From the NCBI GenBank assembly GCA_027382625.1, contig JAJKFJ010022403.1, forward strand, positions 1-64,000: a stretch of 64,000 nucleotides of DNA. Reading direction: 5' to 3'. The DNA is from Tetmemena sp. SeJ-2015. Lineage: Eukaryota > Ciliophora > Spirotrichea > Sporadotrichida > Oxytrichidae. Within the stretch, counting starts at the first letter, position 1, and each line of letters starts with the position of its first letter. Made by a program: the position numbers and the translations under genes. This document shows, piece after piece, positions 1 through 13,900 of the stretch. Under the pieces are notes generated by a model. That model searched no databases. It saw nothing but the letters and a program-made list of their open reading frames with translations, and had not been told where the DNA came from.

Positions 1-1270
1 TCCTAAGCGCATTAAATTAAAGTTTTCTGCTATCCTCTATCTGTAACTGATCTATTTATCATTATTTGACCAGGAGTAGAAAAGTCATAATTTTACAGCG
101 GAAAACTTGGAATGTTGGGTTGCTTATAATTTAGTGACTGCAATTGTGGAGGGCACTGATACTTTTCACTAGATGCATAAACTGTAGAGGAATTACCTAA
201 GGGAGCAGATGGTGAATTAAAAAGTTATTGAGGAGAGGGTTTCGGTGATTAATTCTTTGGAGCATTTTAATTAGTTTGACTTTGACCTTGTTTGTATTCG
301 TAAGAGGCAAGCTGTTGATTTGTTTATGAGCCTAAAATTCTTTTGTCCTTCGTTGGTGGATGATTTTGAGGCTATCTTTCAGCTATGATCTAGTTTCTAG
401 ACTGCTACTGAGATTGCTGATGCGATTAGTTATTCTATTACACCTCTTATCACTTTTGATTCTACTATGAAACTTGAGGATTGTTATTTGATCGAGGTGC
501 AATCTTTTGCGACTCTTAATTCTATTGCGCCTATTACGATTTCTTGAGAATAGGTTTGATTGGCTATTTAGATGCTTACTGATTTTTATCTTACTACAAA
601 TTGGGCACTCTCGGAATAGACCCTCCTCCAACGCCACTTAATCCGCCTACTGTTCCCGCACCTGACTAGGGCATCGAAACGTTAGTCTGCTTCTCTTTCT
701 TGGCATTATTAATCTTCTCTTACTCTTAGTTCCTCTATTGCAGCTCAAGCTTATACTCCGATTGAAATGCTTTGAAGTCCCTGGAAAGTAGTCACATGAA
801 GTCCTCACTTATAGTCAAAAGTTTGGCTGTTTAGTCCTGCTCAAAGTATCCACTGTACTATTTCAAAAATTCTATGAGCATGGGATGATTCACCTCGGGC
901 ATCTCATCAAAACTTTCTGTCATTTGGTGATCTGTGATTCCTACACCTCCCACTACTGGTGAGGAATATTGTGGGTGCTTAGATTTCTGATCTTTAGGCA
1001 CGATCTCCCAACAGCGGATGCAGATTTAAACAGGAGAGGCCTCTTACAAAAGCCTGCTTGATTTCATGCCTCGTTTTAAAAATACCATGAAGGCTACTTG
1101 CTCATAGAAGCGAGGAGAGGTAATGCTTACAAACTTGTCCAAAGCGTCTAGAAATGCTGTCATTAGAAGTTTTTTAATTCGAGAGTAAAGATCGAACAAG
1201 AGTTTAATTCTTAAGGCTTAAATAGATAACTTAATTTGATTAATTTTCCAATAGGCTTAATTCAGAAAGA
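1..1270 (-). CDS. Gln/Asn-rich hypothetical protein, 3' end off the window
   Basis: I do not recognise this protein. The minus frame is open from about 1270 to the left edge when TAA/TAG are read as Gln. The N-terminal part is helical and contains an ATG at 1163, but coding-like sequence continues upstream of it, so the true start is uncertain. The C-terminal half is rich in Q, N, S and P. Two in-frame TGA codons occur. Each falls inside a possible short GT-AG intron of length divisible by three (about 39 nt near 800 and about 30 nt near 470), so they need not be real stops. The gene is truncated by the window edge. It diverges from the E2-E1 gene. Confidence 0.5.
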
Positions 1271-1920
1271 TCTCATTTCATGAGCAGCATCATCACAGTA
1301 TATAATCAAAAATAAATATTCAAAAAATTAAAGTGGAAAAACGGCGTTGTTGATATTAAATATATTTATATAGGCGAGGGTTAAGTGGAATCAGCAGGTG
1401 ATTGAAGTAGTTCCTAAAAGTTAACTAAAGCATTTTTGATGTTTTCAGAGGTGATAAGTGCGAATTTAAATTTGTGAAAATCAAAAGCACTTATAATTTG
1501 TAATTAAATTTTAAGAAATTATGCCATGACTATTGATAATGAGCATTTCAAATCTTTAAGGTTAATATAATTATTCTGCAAATTGTAGCGGATCGATTAA
1601 ATTAACGTTTTAATGAATAATTTATATTGCCAAATCATAATAAACCCTCATAGACGGAACAGGCTCATTTTGATATACAGAAAATAAAAAAATTTTTCCG
1701 GCTAAATTAGAGATAATTAAGCTTGGAAATTAATAAGAATCATAAAAAAAAAGCTAAGATAAATAAGGTTATGAGTACTTGCATCTCACTGCTGATTATT
1801 TGTTACGGGTTTTAAGATTTAAATTATTATTTATGAAAATAAAATAAATCTCAAACTTTGAGGAATATCTTCATATTTTAATATAAGCTAAAGCACATTT
1901 AAGAATACCCAACTCATGTC
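1271..1920. other. AT-rich intergenic region between divergent genes
   Basis: About 650 bp of AT-rich sequence between the Gln/Asn-rich gene and the giant ubiquitin gene. It should contain both promoters. I see no coding frame, repeat array or RNA gene in it. Confidence 0.4.
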
Positions 1921-4900
1921 ATGCTTATTATCTATTATATAACATTTTTACTCTTTTAAAGTGGAATAATCTAGAAGCCACTGCCAGAGTTAACTAAAGC
2001 TCAATTTAAGCACCTAAAGCAAACATTGCATTCATAATCTCCCTCTGCAATTGATCCTTTGAAGTAGCCTATCCTTCCACCTTTCAAATTTAAGGAACTA
2101 GCAGCCGCTCCTGAAGATCAAAGAAAGAATCAGTCAAATATGAGGGATATAACTGCGAGAACTGTGGCAAGAAAGATATAGAGGGTAAACTTTACAAGTG
2201 TGTGAATTGCGAAGAGTATAACCTTTGTATGGAATGTTACTCTAAGAACAAGTGTAACCATCATGCTAGCCATATTTTCTGTGAGATTCTCAAGCCTCTT
2301 GAGCCTTAAGAAAAGAACCCTACAATTTTGATGCAAGTGTTTGACCCAAGACTGTACTCTTAAATTTACAAACTAGAGGAAGAAGCAGATTCACCTTTGA
2401 AGACTAAATAGGATCTTAAAACATAAGAAATTCAGCAAGAGCAAAATTAGGAAGATGATGAAGACTTTGAAGATCTAGCTCCACTAAGTATATCTAGGTC
2501 TTTTTCATAGCCTCTTACATTGTCAAAGCAGAAATCTGGAAACACTATGAGCAAGCCACTTCCACCTATAAATACTACACCAACAGAGCAGTAGGAAAGA
2601 CTAGATTACGACCAGTAGTTCATTGTCATATTCTACACAAGTGTTTGGCTTTCGCAAGACAGTAAGAGTTTGTTCACGAAATCAGAAAAAATAGTCTTGA
2701 TGAAACTCCTTTTGGAGACTCTGCTTTAGTTGATCAGATTAACAAGTGTTAATCACATTCTTATGGCAATCTCAAATAAGGATGCTTTCTTCCAGTTACT
2801 TGTGAGTGTCTTATAACTTAATTCCAAGGAACTCATAACACTTTTCAAGAGTCTATTTGATCAGATAAGATAGCCTCCTTCAGCTATATGGCTCAACAGT
2901 CTCTAAATGAGCAAGGAAGGATTGAGTTTAAAGAGCACAGCTGAAAGAGAAGAAATAGCTGATAAGTAGAAAGTGGCATTACAAGTGCTTGAGACTTTAG
3001 TTTCTCATTTGCAAAATTTCTTGAAGTGGATGATAGATCTCGCTCTCTAACCAAGCATCGCAAAGCTTCAATCTTCTAACAATCATCAGTCGTGGGCTTT
3101 ATTGCTGAGGAGCTATAAGAATTAGAGAGTTTGGCTAGAGCATCTCCAACTGCATAGTAGATTTGTTCATCAGCACTGCTAAAGAAAAGGAGGAAAAGGA
3201 ACAATCGAATAGTGAGCTTAAGGCAAAGAAAAAGGATCAAAAGGATCTCTCAGAGATATAGGAAGATCATAAGGAAAGTGATGACGACTAAGATGATGAA
3301 TTGGTTCCTCTGAGCATGGCAAGATCTGTTAGTCAGCCCATTAAAAAGAAGACTGATAGTCAATCTCAACAGCCGCAGTCTTATCAGCAAATGGCATTTA
3401 CTACTCAAAACTTAACACTACAGATTATCAAGAGCATGGTCCAACTTCTATATATTGGAGAACAGGGAAGCAACTTAATTCAGATGAATCAACAGTCACC
3501 TTAAAAGAGTTCTCGCCAGCAACTGAATGGATCCATGTCACACTTTACGGAGATAGAGTCTCAGACTAAATACCTTTCTCAGATGTGGTCTTTAGTTTTG
3601 AAATCATTGACTTCTACCAATATCAACATGCTTACTGAAGCAAAGATTTTTGACTCTTTAATTAGCGCTTTCCTAGTATCCTCGGAAGAGATCAAGCAGA
3701 TTACTTTCCCCAAAATTTTACAGATTACTCAGACAATAGTTGAAAACACAACGAAAGATAAGGCGAAGTTTATCTCTAACTTGCTATTCCTTACTCTGGA
3801 AAATGTAACTTGCAGTCACCATGAAAAAGTGGGATACCTAGTTTGCTAAGGCTGGCTAGACATACTAATTTCATCAATATAGCTAATAGATCGCAGTACG
3901 AATTAGCTAAGCAAGTATATGCTAAGTTCAGTGATGATGAGATGAGTACCTTCCTCAAGAAGACATCCCTTTACTTGATAAACCACTTGAACAAAGGAAG
4001 CTTTGAGGGAGTGTCAGGAGCCGTGCCTGAAGTCATAATGAGACTAAGCCTTGCACAAGACCTTATCTATGCTGTGGTAAATGCAGAAAGCTTAGAGCAA
4101 TCAGGTTAGAAGGCTGTGCATGCTATTTTCAAATCAATTGACAAAAACTTGAAACATCAGAAGGACTTCACAGATAGCATTAACAACTTGATAACATGGC
4201 TCTTCTTGAATGCAAGACAGACAAAGGATGACGTGCCCATCTCCTAACTAGGCAATGCTAACTCATTGACTCCCTCTACTCTAAAAGTCAAATAGATTAC
4301 TGAAACAATAGAAGAGCTTTTCTAAATCCTTGGAGATACAGGAGGTGATGCTCAAGAAGCCATAAAGATTGCTTTGAACTCTCTGACCACTATCACTCGC
4401 AAGACTAACACATCGGTGGTTGAATTGGCTGACTCACATTCGCTAGGCTTTGAGCTTTCAACAAAATTAGGAGAAAGAGTGAATGAGTATTTCATAAAGT
4501 TGCTAGGCTAGTGGCTTGTAAATGATAAGGTGGCAAGTTATTTCGTATTTGAGCTAAAGGGCTTTGAATTCTTACTTGAAACAATAGGACTAGATGGATC
4601 AACTTCAGAGGATGAATTGGCGAATAACCAAGGGAAGGAAATTATACAGAAGATAAAACTACTTAACGATGAGAACGAGGAACCAGTAGTTGGTACTTAA
4701 TTAAGCAAAAATAATCTGAAATCAGATCTGCTCGCATCTCTGGAGGCTTCTATATATGACAGCATCCCGACTATGGATAACTTTGTTGAAGGAGTGGCCC
4801 CTCAAACAGTCACCGAACAGCCAAACCAATAAAACTAGATTGTATCAATTTACGAGAACTAGAAACAACTCTTTGTACAGGAGTTCTCCAAGAGTATCTC

Positions 4901-7900
4901 AATGATAGATAACAATGGTTAAGATGTAAATGCAAACTATCAGAAGACGGATTGGTCAGTCAATAAGCGAGCCTACAAACATCGAGTTATATTTAAGCAG
5001 CTGAACGGTCATTTAAGGGCTGAATACTGGGTTCTATTCTCACTTCCTCATGAAGTTGAGCTCAGAGAAATCTAAATCGGTTTCAACAATTTCTGGTCTG
5101 CTGATAATGAGATCTATGCTGAGCCTTTATCAGTACTGGTTGAGGCAGGTAACGATGAGAAAAATCTGACACTAGTCTGCAACCTCCATGTCGCAAAGGA
5201 AGATGCTTTTGGAAGTGTCTCTGCAACAGTTTACGGAGCAAACTTGCTTAGTTTCCCAGGCTAGACAGAAAAGATTTCTCTTGATAGTGATAACATCTAA
5301 GGTGATGTGCAAGAAATTATTTAATAGAAACTTCAGTCAATCCAGAACTTTAGGATTTAGTACATAAAGTTCAGCATGAGGCGCAACTTGATCTCTTGCC
5401 TTGAAAATTCTCCACTGGCTTCTAAGTTCTAAAAGTAGCTCACTCTAAGTATCAACTTCATTTCCTTGCTTGGTTATGATATAACTAAAGTCGGCAACTA
5501 CTAAAAGCATTTGAGGCAAGAGTAAAAGAAAACTGCACTTGAAGTTCTCTCCCTGTTATGCTCAGGAGAGTTCAAGTCCATACTGAAGGTGATTTCCTAG
5601 CAGCCAGAGACAATTTTAAAACTGAAGCAGTCATTCTCTATGCTGGCATCACTAGTTGGAGCAAAAGAAAATTTGATTATCGAACCGACATTCATAGCAA
5701 TCTCAACCTACAACAATGAAATGGGCGATTGGATTATAAGTCAATTCCTTCAACTTAGCAAAAGCAATAGTGGAGGCAGTGGAGCTGATACTTAATCATT
5801 ACAGAAGTATGCATCCCTGATTGGATAGATTGTAAGGTGCAACAAGAATGAAATGCCCAGGAGGCTTAAATTATTCTAAGATCATGTAATGGGACAACTC
5901 AGAAAGATTGTACAAGAAAATAGGTCTACTCATGCCAATCTGATCAAGAATCTTCTACCCTATGTTTATTTATTTTATTAATTTTTTCTCTCTCAAAAAA
6001 GTAATTCTCTTGTTATTATAAAATAGCGCGTAAGATTTTTATATATTGATGTTCAGGTATTTATAGAAAGCTTGAGAATAGCAGCACTTTAAATGTAATT
6101 ATTTATTACTCTTTTTTAAAATAGAATGAGCACCTGACTTACAAAACTCTCATCCAATCCTTTAATTTACGTATTTGAATTGAAAAAATCGATCTACTAG
6201 TGAAGGAAGGACATCTTGTAGATATCTTGGGATTACTAAGCAACTCAACAGCTGAGAGAGAACTACAGACCAAGATGTTGATTCAATTGCTAGTCTTGTT
6301 GCTTGTACCCCCTGCTCCATTTACTAACTCTCTAGTTGATGTGTAGCATTTCGCTTTTACTTATCTCCTTGACAAAGAGTAATTCCTCAATGGTTTAGAT
6401 TTCCAAGACTCTGTACTTCAAAGAGAAACTCTGGTTAGTATTTTGAGTGTTTCAAGAGAATTTATCGCCTTAGAGATCCATGAGCGCGCCATCAATCTTG
6501 ATACCCTGCTCCAACCTGATCTAATTAAGGACAAAGAGACGGCTTAGGTTAAGCTAAGTCATGCGCTCAGATTCTGGTTGAATGTTTCTTAGGAAAACAA
6601 AGTTAGAGAGAAGCTGGCTAGTGAAAAACTGCCCTTAAAGCTCTATGCTAATCTTAGACAAAGTAATCCTGAGTAGCATAGCAAGATCATTAGAAAAGAC
6701 AACTTGATTTCAGGAACTGAACTATCATTGATGATTGAGCTTATCAAGTAACTAACATCAGGTTCACCAGCTCTTGAAGCACAACTAGCTGAAGAATTAA
6801 TGAGAGACCTTGACTATCTGTCAAAGATTAGAGATATGGACTTCGTGAATAAGGTATTCCTTCCTCTTTTGAGAATAGAAAAGACCGTGCCAGTTTGCTT
6901 CTGGCCATATGACAGTGAAAATGAAAAGTGGCTTCCAAATTACAGACCTCTAAACTTATCAGACTCCCAAAATAACAAAGCAAATCAGTAAGCTAACTTA
7001 GCTAATTTGCACAATTCATTTGTGCCTAGCTCACTACTTCAAGGGGAAAAGAGATCCGCCTTCATCAAAAATTTCAAAGAAGTTATGGGACAGCACTCAA
7101 AGACAAACGTGAAAAAGTATCTCAACTCAACCTGGACACTCGCTCATTCACAGTCTGAGAATTAATCATCTGTCTCTCAATTTTCATCCTTCTGGAAGAG
7201 TATTGAAAATAAATCCCCAGTAGTGATATTGATCAGTGGCACTACACAGACTGGATAGAATATCGCTTATGGATGCTTCAGCGCCAAGGGTATTCCAGCT
7301 ATGCCTCCTAATCTCCAATAAGACTCTGACTATCCAGTTAATTCGAGTCCAGAGGACTTCTGCTTCTGTTATATAGATGAAAACAGCTTCCATCATTTCT
7401 CTCCTAAGGCTGGAGTTCCCATCATATCTATGTTCACTGACTATGAAGGAGGAGGAGCAATTTCAGTTGCAAATGACTTCATGCTCATGTCTTACAGCTA
7501 CGATTTTGTGTTCACTGTTGGAGCTATCTACGATCTAGAGAAAATCCTAATTGAAAGCAATCCTAAGCCTGTTAAGGAGGTAGAAAGCTCTATTACATTC
7601 GCTAAATTCGAGATTTGGACGACAGATCTTAATAAGCAACCATAGATCCAAGCTGTATCTTCTATGCAATCCATTTAAAAGGCAGGCCTATCTCGTGCTT
7701 TGATAGCACAAGACTACTCAGGGGACTTTGCACTCCCTTACAGCGACCTCAAGCATCCTTGGTTCAATCCTCTATATGCTTATAACAATTACAGATCTAA
7801 TCCAGTATTCATGGTGCCTGCTCATCTAACACTTGCTCAACTCTCCAAGATCATGCTAAACTCAAATGTTCATTTCAAATCAAGAGCCCAAGAAGTTCTT

Positions 7901-10900
7901 GATAATAAACAATCATTAAACAACAGTGATACCCTTGGGGATATTTATGAAAATATGTTAAAGATCAATTCTATTAAGGAGTCATCTAATGGCATAATTG
8001 ATCTTGAATACGAGATAAATCAACTGCTTAGTACAAATAGTTCAGCTGAGAGGAAAGATGAAGATACCACAAGTACGAAAGAATTGAATGAGGCTGAAAA
8101 GGGAGATGCTCATTCTTCTAATCAGATTCAAGGATACGCTCCGAGAATGGGAATCTTCGAATAGTTTGAGATCAAAGGAGGAGTCAAGCTAATTATTTCA
8201 GTGACTCTACAGTCTATGAAGCTCTGGAAGTCTGAAGAACAAGCAAAATCTTGGGAACTCTGGCTAAAAGAACTTGAATCTTTCTCAGAGATTCCTCTAT
8301 TCTTCTAGCTGTTCTTGAAAAATTCTAAGTGCAAGGACCTTCTGTTCAAGGTACTTGCAGGATAGCCAGATACAGAGATCAACACAGGTTTGAAACCTGA
8401 TGCTGCAGCTTTGTCAAAATGGGAGGACGAGCAAAAGCAAGCTGTGCAGTTTAACTATAAGATTCTTCAAGAAGTCTTCTCAATATCTCATGATGAAAAG
8501 CTTAGAGAAATAGGAATCAAGAGTGGACTCCTGCCAACTATACTCGAAAGACTAGGAGCTATCAGTGGAGAGAAACCAAGAACCAAAGAAACAAATGAGG
8601 AGAGTCAGAAAGAAGAGGAAGAAAAGAAACTTGAAGCTAGTGCAAGTCAATAGATGTCTTAGGAGAAAAATGTCGAAAAGAAGAAGCGCAAGGGTGTTGG
8701 CTACTCTACTAAAGTTGGACAGACTTTTAACCTTTAAAAAATATCTGCTTGTCAATTCATAAATATGTTAACGTGAATCAGTATCTCGAGAATAAGAAGG
8801 TTCGAAATGAGTAGATAAAGATCTTAATCGACATCCTAATCAACTTTTTCAAGTGTGAAGGTTGGTATGCAGGAGAGGAAGTATGCGAAATTATTTTAGA
8901 GAGCCCTCTACTTCCACTTTTAGAATCTGCTTTTAGAAATGGATCCTGGCTTGATATGGCGAAAGAGTCAGAGGTTTATCAATCTTACCTAGGTATGAGT
9001 TACTTAAATTTATGATATGTATTTAGCTCTTGCGAGATCAATTGCCTCTTAGAAGAGTTTAGTTCAATGCTTGGCTGAGATAGATCAGAGATACAAGCCT
9101 TAGTAGACCGAGCCAGTTTATAAGCTTTTGAATAAGTTGAACGACCTCGCTTCTATCTTTTTAAATTGCTTGAGTCAGTAGTCAAAAGGAGATGCGTAAG
9201 AACAACTGTTTGAATTATCTAATTCATTTTCGACCAATTTCTTAAATAAATTGCAAACTTATTAAAATGCGTATAGTGACTCTGAGGTTGCAGAAAAGCT
9301 TGCCAAATATGTCACCAAGACTTGTATCGTTGTTCAAAATGCAGTCTCTAAACTTCTTAAACATCAAGGTAAGTTTGCTATCACACTTCAAAACTTGGCT
9401 TAAACTTCACATATAGATGATGAAAACTTTGTCGAGAACGCTTTCAACAAGCCTCTAGCTGAGTGCTACAGATTGCTATTGCAAGACTTGAGATTTGATA
9501 AGATGGACATGCTTGACCCTAACGATTTAACCCGCACTACTTTCAAGCACCACTACAACACCATCTCACAGTAGAACTAAAATCCACCTGCTGCCAAACT
9601 CATGAGACTTGCGAAAGAGCTTGCTGATCTTTCAAATGCTCTTCCATCGGATCACACTAATGCATATTCTTAATTATTCGTGAGGGTTCACTCTACCAGA
9701 GTTGATATGATGAAAGCCCTAGTATGTGGAGCTGCCAAGACTCCTTACGCTCATGGCTGCTTTGAGTTCGACATATTTTGTGATAACAACTACCCAAGAG
9801 ATCCTCCAAAGATGAATCTCATTACCACTGGAAGCGGCAGCGTTCGTTTCAACCCTAACCTTTATGCTTGCGGCAAGGTTTGCCTCTCTCTGCTTGGAAC
9901 ATGGAGAGGATCAGCTACTGAGAACTGGGACCCTAATCTATCAACTATCCTTTAGGTTCTTCTCTCTACCCAAGCCATCATTAATGTCTGAGGAAGTTTA
10001 CTTCAACGAACCTGGTTTCGAGAACGAGGCAGGTACACCAGAGGGAGAAAAGAAAAACGAAGGTTATCAGAACATCGTGCGTTACTGCAACATCAAGTTC
10101 GCAATGGTGGAGCAACTTCGCAAGCCTTCAAAGGGTTTCGAAAGTGTGATTAAACGCCACTTCTACATAAAGAAGCAAGAAATTCTCAAGGAAGTCAACG
10201 AGTGGGTAGCTCTAGCTGAAAGCAACGAAGCAACTTACATGGGACTAGTGAACGACCATAACTATACTTGGGCCAATCAATTCAAGGCTTCGAAGACTAA
10301 GTACAAGGAAATGCTAGTAACTGTAATTCAACAACTAGAGGAGGAGCTGAACAAGTTAGAAAGGCCTACTGATTATGAACTCAAGCTGCATCAGAGTCAG
10401 AACAAGCGTTTAAGTTAGGCAGTGCTGAATTAAAAGAAGAAGTAAGGCATCCTTGAGGGAAAGTAAGATCTTGACAAAATCAATGTGGACTATGAGGATA
10501 ATCAGGAAGATGAGAATAATGGTGAGGAGCAAATAGATACTACATAAAAGAACTAGATTAATGTGGAAGATGAAAAGGTCAAAGATAGATGGAGCAGGTA
10601 TATAGGTGCTATGGGAGTTGAAGCTGTAGCCAAATAGGCTAACGCAAATATCTTCCTATCAGGAGCAGGAGCTCTCGGAATCGAAATCGCCAAGAATCTT
10701 GTACTTTCAGGTTGCAAGTCATTTACTCTGCATGACTATAAGCCTATCACTAAGAGAGATCTTAGTGGACAATTCTTCATAAATTACGAGGAAGATGTAG
10801 AAAATGAGCAGAAGAAAAAGGCCACAAGAGGAGAAGCATGCATGCCCAGACTTAAACAACTTAATCACTATGTCAAGTGCTAGCTATCCCCACCCATCTA

Positions 10901-13900
10901 GCTTCCACTTAATGTTGAGGAGATTGAGAAAGCTCCTTGGAACCTTCATTTAATGGATGTCGTGATTTTAACAGAAGGTTCTCAGGAGGAGATAATTTTC
11001 TTGGACAATTACTGTCGAGCCAAAGGAAAGAAGTTTATAAGTGCAGACGCCTATGGTGTATTCACTCGAGTATTCAATGACTTTGGTGATAGCTTTGAGG
11101 TGTTAGATCCAAATGGAGAAGAGCTGCAAGATGTGATGATAAAGTCAATAAGTAATGAAGAGAAGGGTCTTGTGGAATTATTAGCAGGCTAGAAGCACAA
11201 GTTGCAAGATGGAGATGAAGTCCTCATAACTGGAGTTGAAGGAATGGAATTGCTATAATAACAGATTGGAACAGAGGGAGTTACTAGCATTAACGAAACT
11301 GTGTGGAAGGTGAAAGTACTCACTCCACATGCGTTCAGAATAGAAGACACAAGAGGTTACTCTCCTTATATTAGGAATGGAATTGCTAAGTAACTTAAGA
11401 CGAAGAGAGTTATGAAGTTCAAGAGTTACGCAGATTCAATGTTGGCATCAGATGGAAGCGTACCCTCAGATGAAAACCTGCAGTATGCAGACTTCGAAAA
11501 GATTCAAAACAATCAGATAGCCCACATCGCATTCGAAGCTCTCCACTAATTCAAAGCATCTCATAACGGTGCTCTTCCCGGTAAGATATTTTTCTTAGTT
11601 AACATCTTTCGTAGGGCCTTGGAATTTCTTGGATGCAGAGATGTTTATATCTTATGCAATGAAAGTAGCTGAAAAGAATCAAGAGCTAAAGTCAGCTGAA
11701 TGGAAATTGGAGTCTTCTAATGAACTTAAGCTACTGTACTTATTTAGTTTCACTTGCTCAGGTGTCTTCAATCCACTCTGCGCTTTCATGGGTGGCTTTG
11801 TTGCTCAAGAATGCATGAAGGCAATCACACAAAAGTTTTCTCCAACACATTAAGTCTTTTACTACGATGCGTTAGAAGTTCTTCCAGAGTTTGATCCCAT
11901 GTCTCATTTGATCGGGCCTTCTGAGGAAGGACAGAAAGTTGAAAATTATTTCGAGGAAGTTTACATGAAGACTATCAAAACAGAAGAAATAGGTCACAGA
12001 ACTGACGGTTTGCGTATTCTCGTCGGTGAGGAACTAGTAGAGAAACTAGCTCACACTAGGCTCTTTATGGTAGGAGCTGGTGCTATTGGTTGTGAGCTCT
12101 TGAAGAACTTTGCGATGTTGGGAGTTGGAGCAGGTAGAGGTGACAAGTAGAAGAAGCTCCAACCAGGAAGTATAGTCCTCACAGACCCAGATGTAATTGA
12201 AGTTAGTAATCTCAACAGACAGTTCCTGTTCAGAGAGAAGCATCTTAGGAATCCTAAATCCTCAACGGCAGCTGCAGCAGCAATCTATATGAACAAAGAA
12301 CTAAAGCAGAACATCGTGGCTAGACTAGATAAGGTTCATGAGGGAACCTCCCACATTTACACCGATCAGTTCTTTGAGGGATTGACTGTAGTCACAAATG
12401 CTTTAGATAACGTCCATGCTCGCAGATATATAGATTCAAGATGTGTAGTTGCCAAAACCCCCCTCCTTGAAAGTGGTACGTTGGGTCCAAAAGGCCATGT
12501 GTAAGTGGTCTTACCTTTCCTCACAGAAAGCTATGGCTCGCAAACTGATCCAGATGATGCTGGAGGAGAGATTCCTCACTGCACCCTCAAGATGTTCCCT
12601 GAAGAAACTCTGCATTGTGTGGAATGGGCTAGAGATAAATTTGGTAAAATCTTTACTCAAAAGATCCAAAATAGCATCAAAGTTTTGGAAGAAGGTAGCA
12701 GCTTCTTACCAGTCAGTCAACAGGATAACATGAGTCTCAAGGAATGCATTAAGATATTAGAGAAGAGACCAAAGACTTATGAAGATTGTATTGCTTATGC
12801 TAGACACAAGTTCGAAAAATACTACAATCACGACATCAAGCATTTGCTTCATGTGTATCCTCTGGATGCAAAAACTAAGGATGGAAACATGTTTTGGAGT
12901 CTTCCAAAGCGCCCTCCTGTTCCAAGTATATTTGACCACTCTAATCCTCTCCACATCCTATTTGTAACAGCATTTGCAAATCTAAGAGCAAATACCTTCA
13001 AGATTCCCATTCCCACTGATTAGCCTAGAGGTGAAGCTTGGAGATAACTCACAGCCGCCAAGGCTCAAGAATTCAAGGTAGAGGAATTTGTGCCAAATGA
13101 TTAAAAAGCACAAGAGATCTAGGCCTCAGTTCAAAAGGATTCAAAAGAAGAAGAAAAGAAGGAAGAAGAAAAGGAACCTTTGGATGAGAAAGTAGATCCT
13201 AATGACTTGGAAGCTCTTCTTAAGAAATTTAAAGACCTGATAAAAGATCTTCCAGCAAAGGATGGAAAGATAGAAATTGAGTCCATACTAGAGGCACAAA
13301 TATTTGAAAAGGACAATGACTCTAATCATCACATTGACATAATCTATGCTATGGCAAACTGTCGTTCCACTAATTACAAGCTCGACCCCATGGACTGGCT
13401 AACTGTAAAACTCAAGGCTGGTCGCATCGTTCCTGCCCTCTCTACCACAACTTCTTGTGTGGCTGGACTTTAAACACTTGAACTTGTAAAACTGCTTAAA
13501 GGTTGCAAGAAAGCAGATTACAGGAACATCTTCATGAACATGGCAGTTCCCTTTATGCAAGCCTCAGAGCCAGGAGATGTCTCTAAGACCAAATTGACGG
13601 AGTCTATCGAGGTAGATCTCTGGAGTAGATGGGATGTGAAACTTGGAAAGAATGTAACTCTCTCGCAAGTAATTAAGCAAGTTGAGAAAGAGCATCCAGG
13701 TCTTGAAGTAAGAGATGTGCTCAGAGGTAATGCACCTCTATTCCTTTTCGCTTTAATGAGTGCTCCAGGCCAAGAGAAAGAGAAAGAATCTCTCCTAAAC
13801 ACTAAGGTTATGGAATTAGTGGGAGCAGAGGAAGGAGAAGATAAGTATGTCGATATATCAATCACCTGCATCAGAAAGAAGGTTTAAAAAGAAGAAGTTA

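Noticed and set aside
13518..13871. 117-codon minus-strand frame opposite the E1 ubiquitin-fold domain
   Set aside because: It is the antisense shadow of a strongly conserved E1 coding region.
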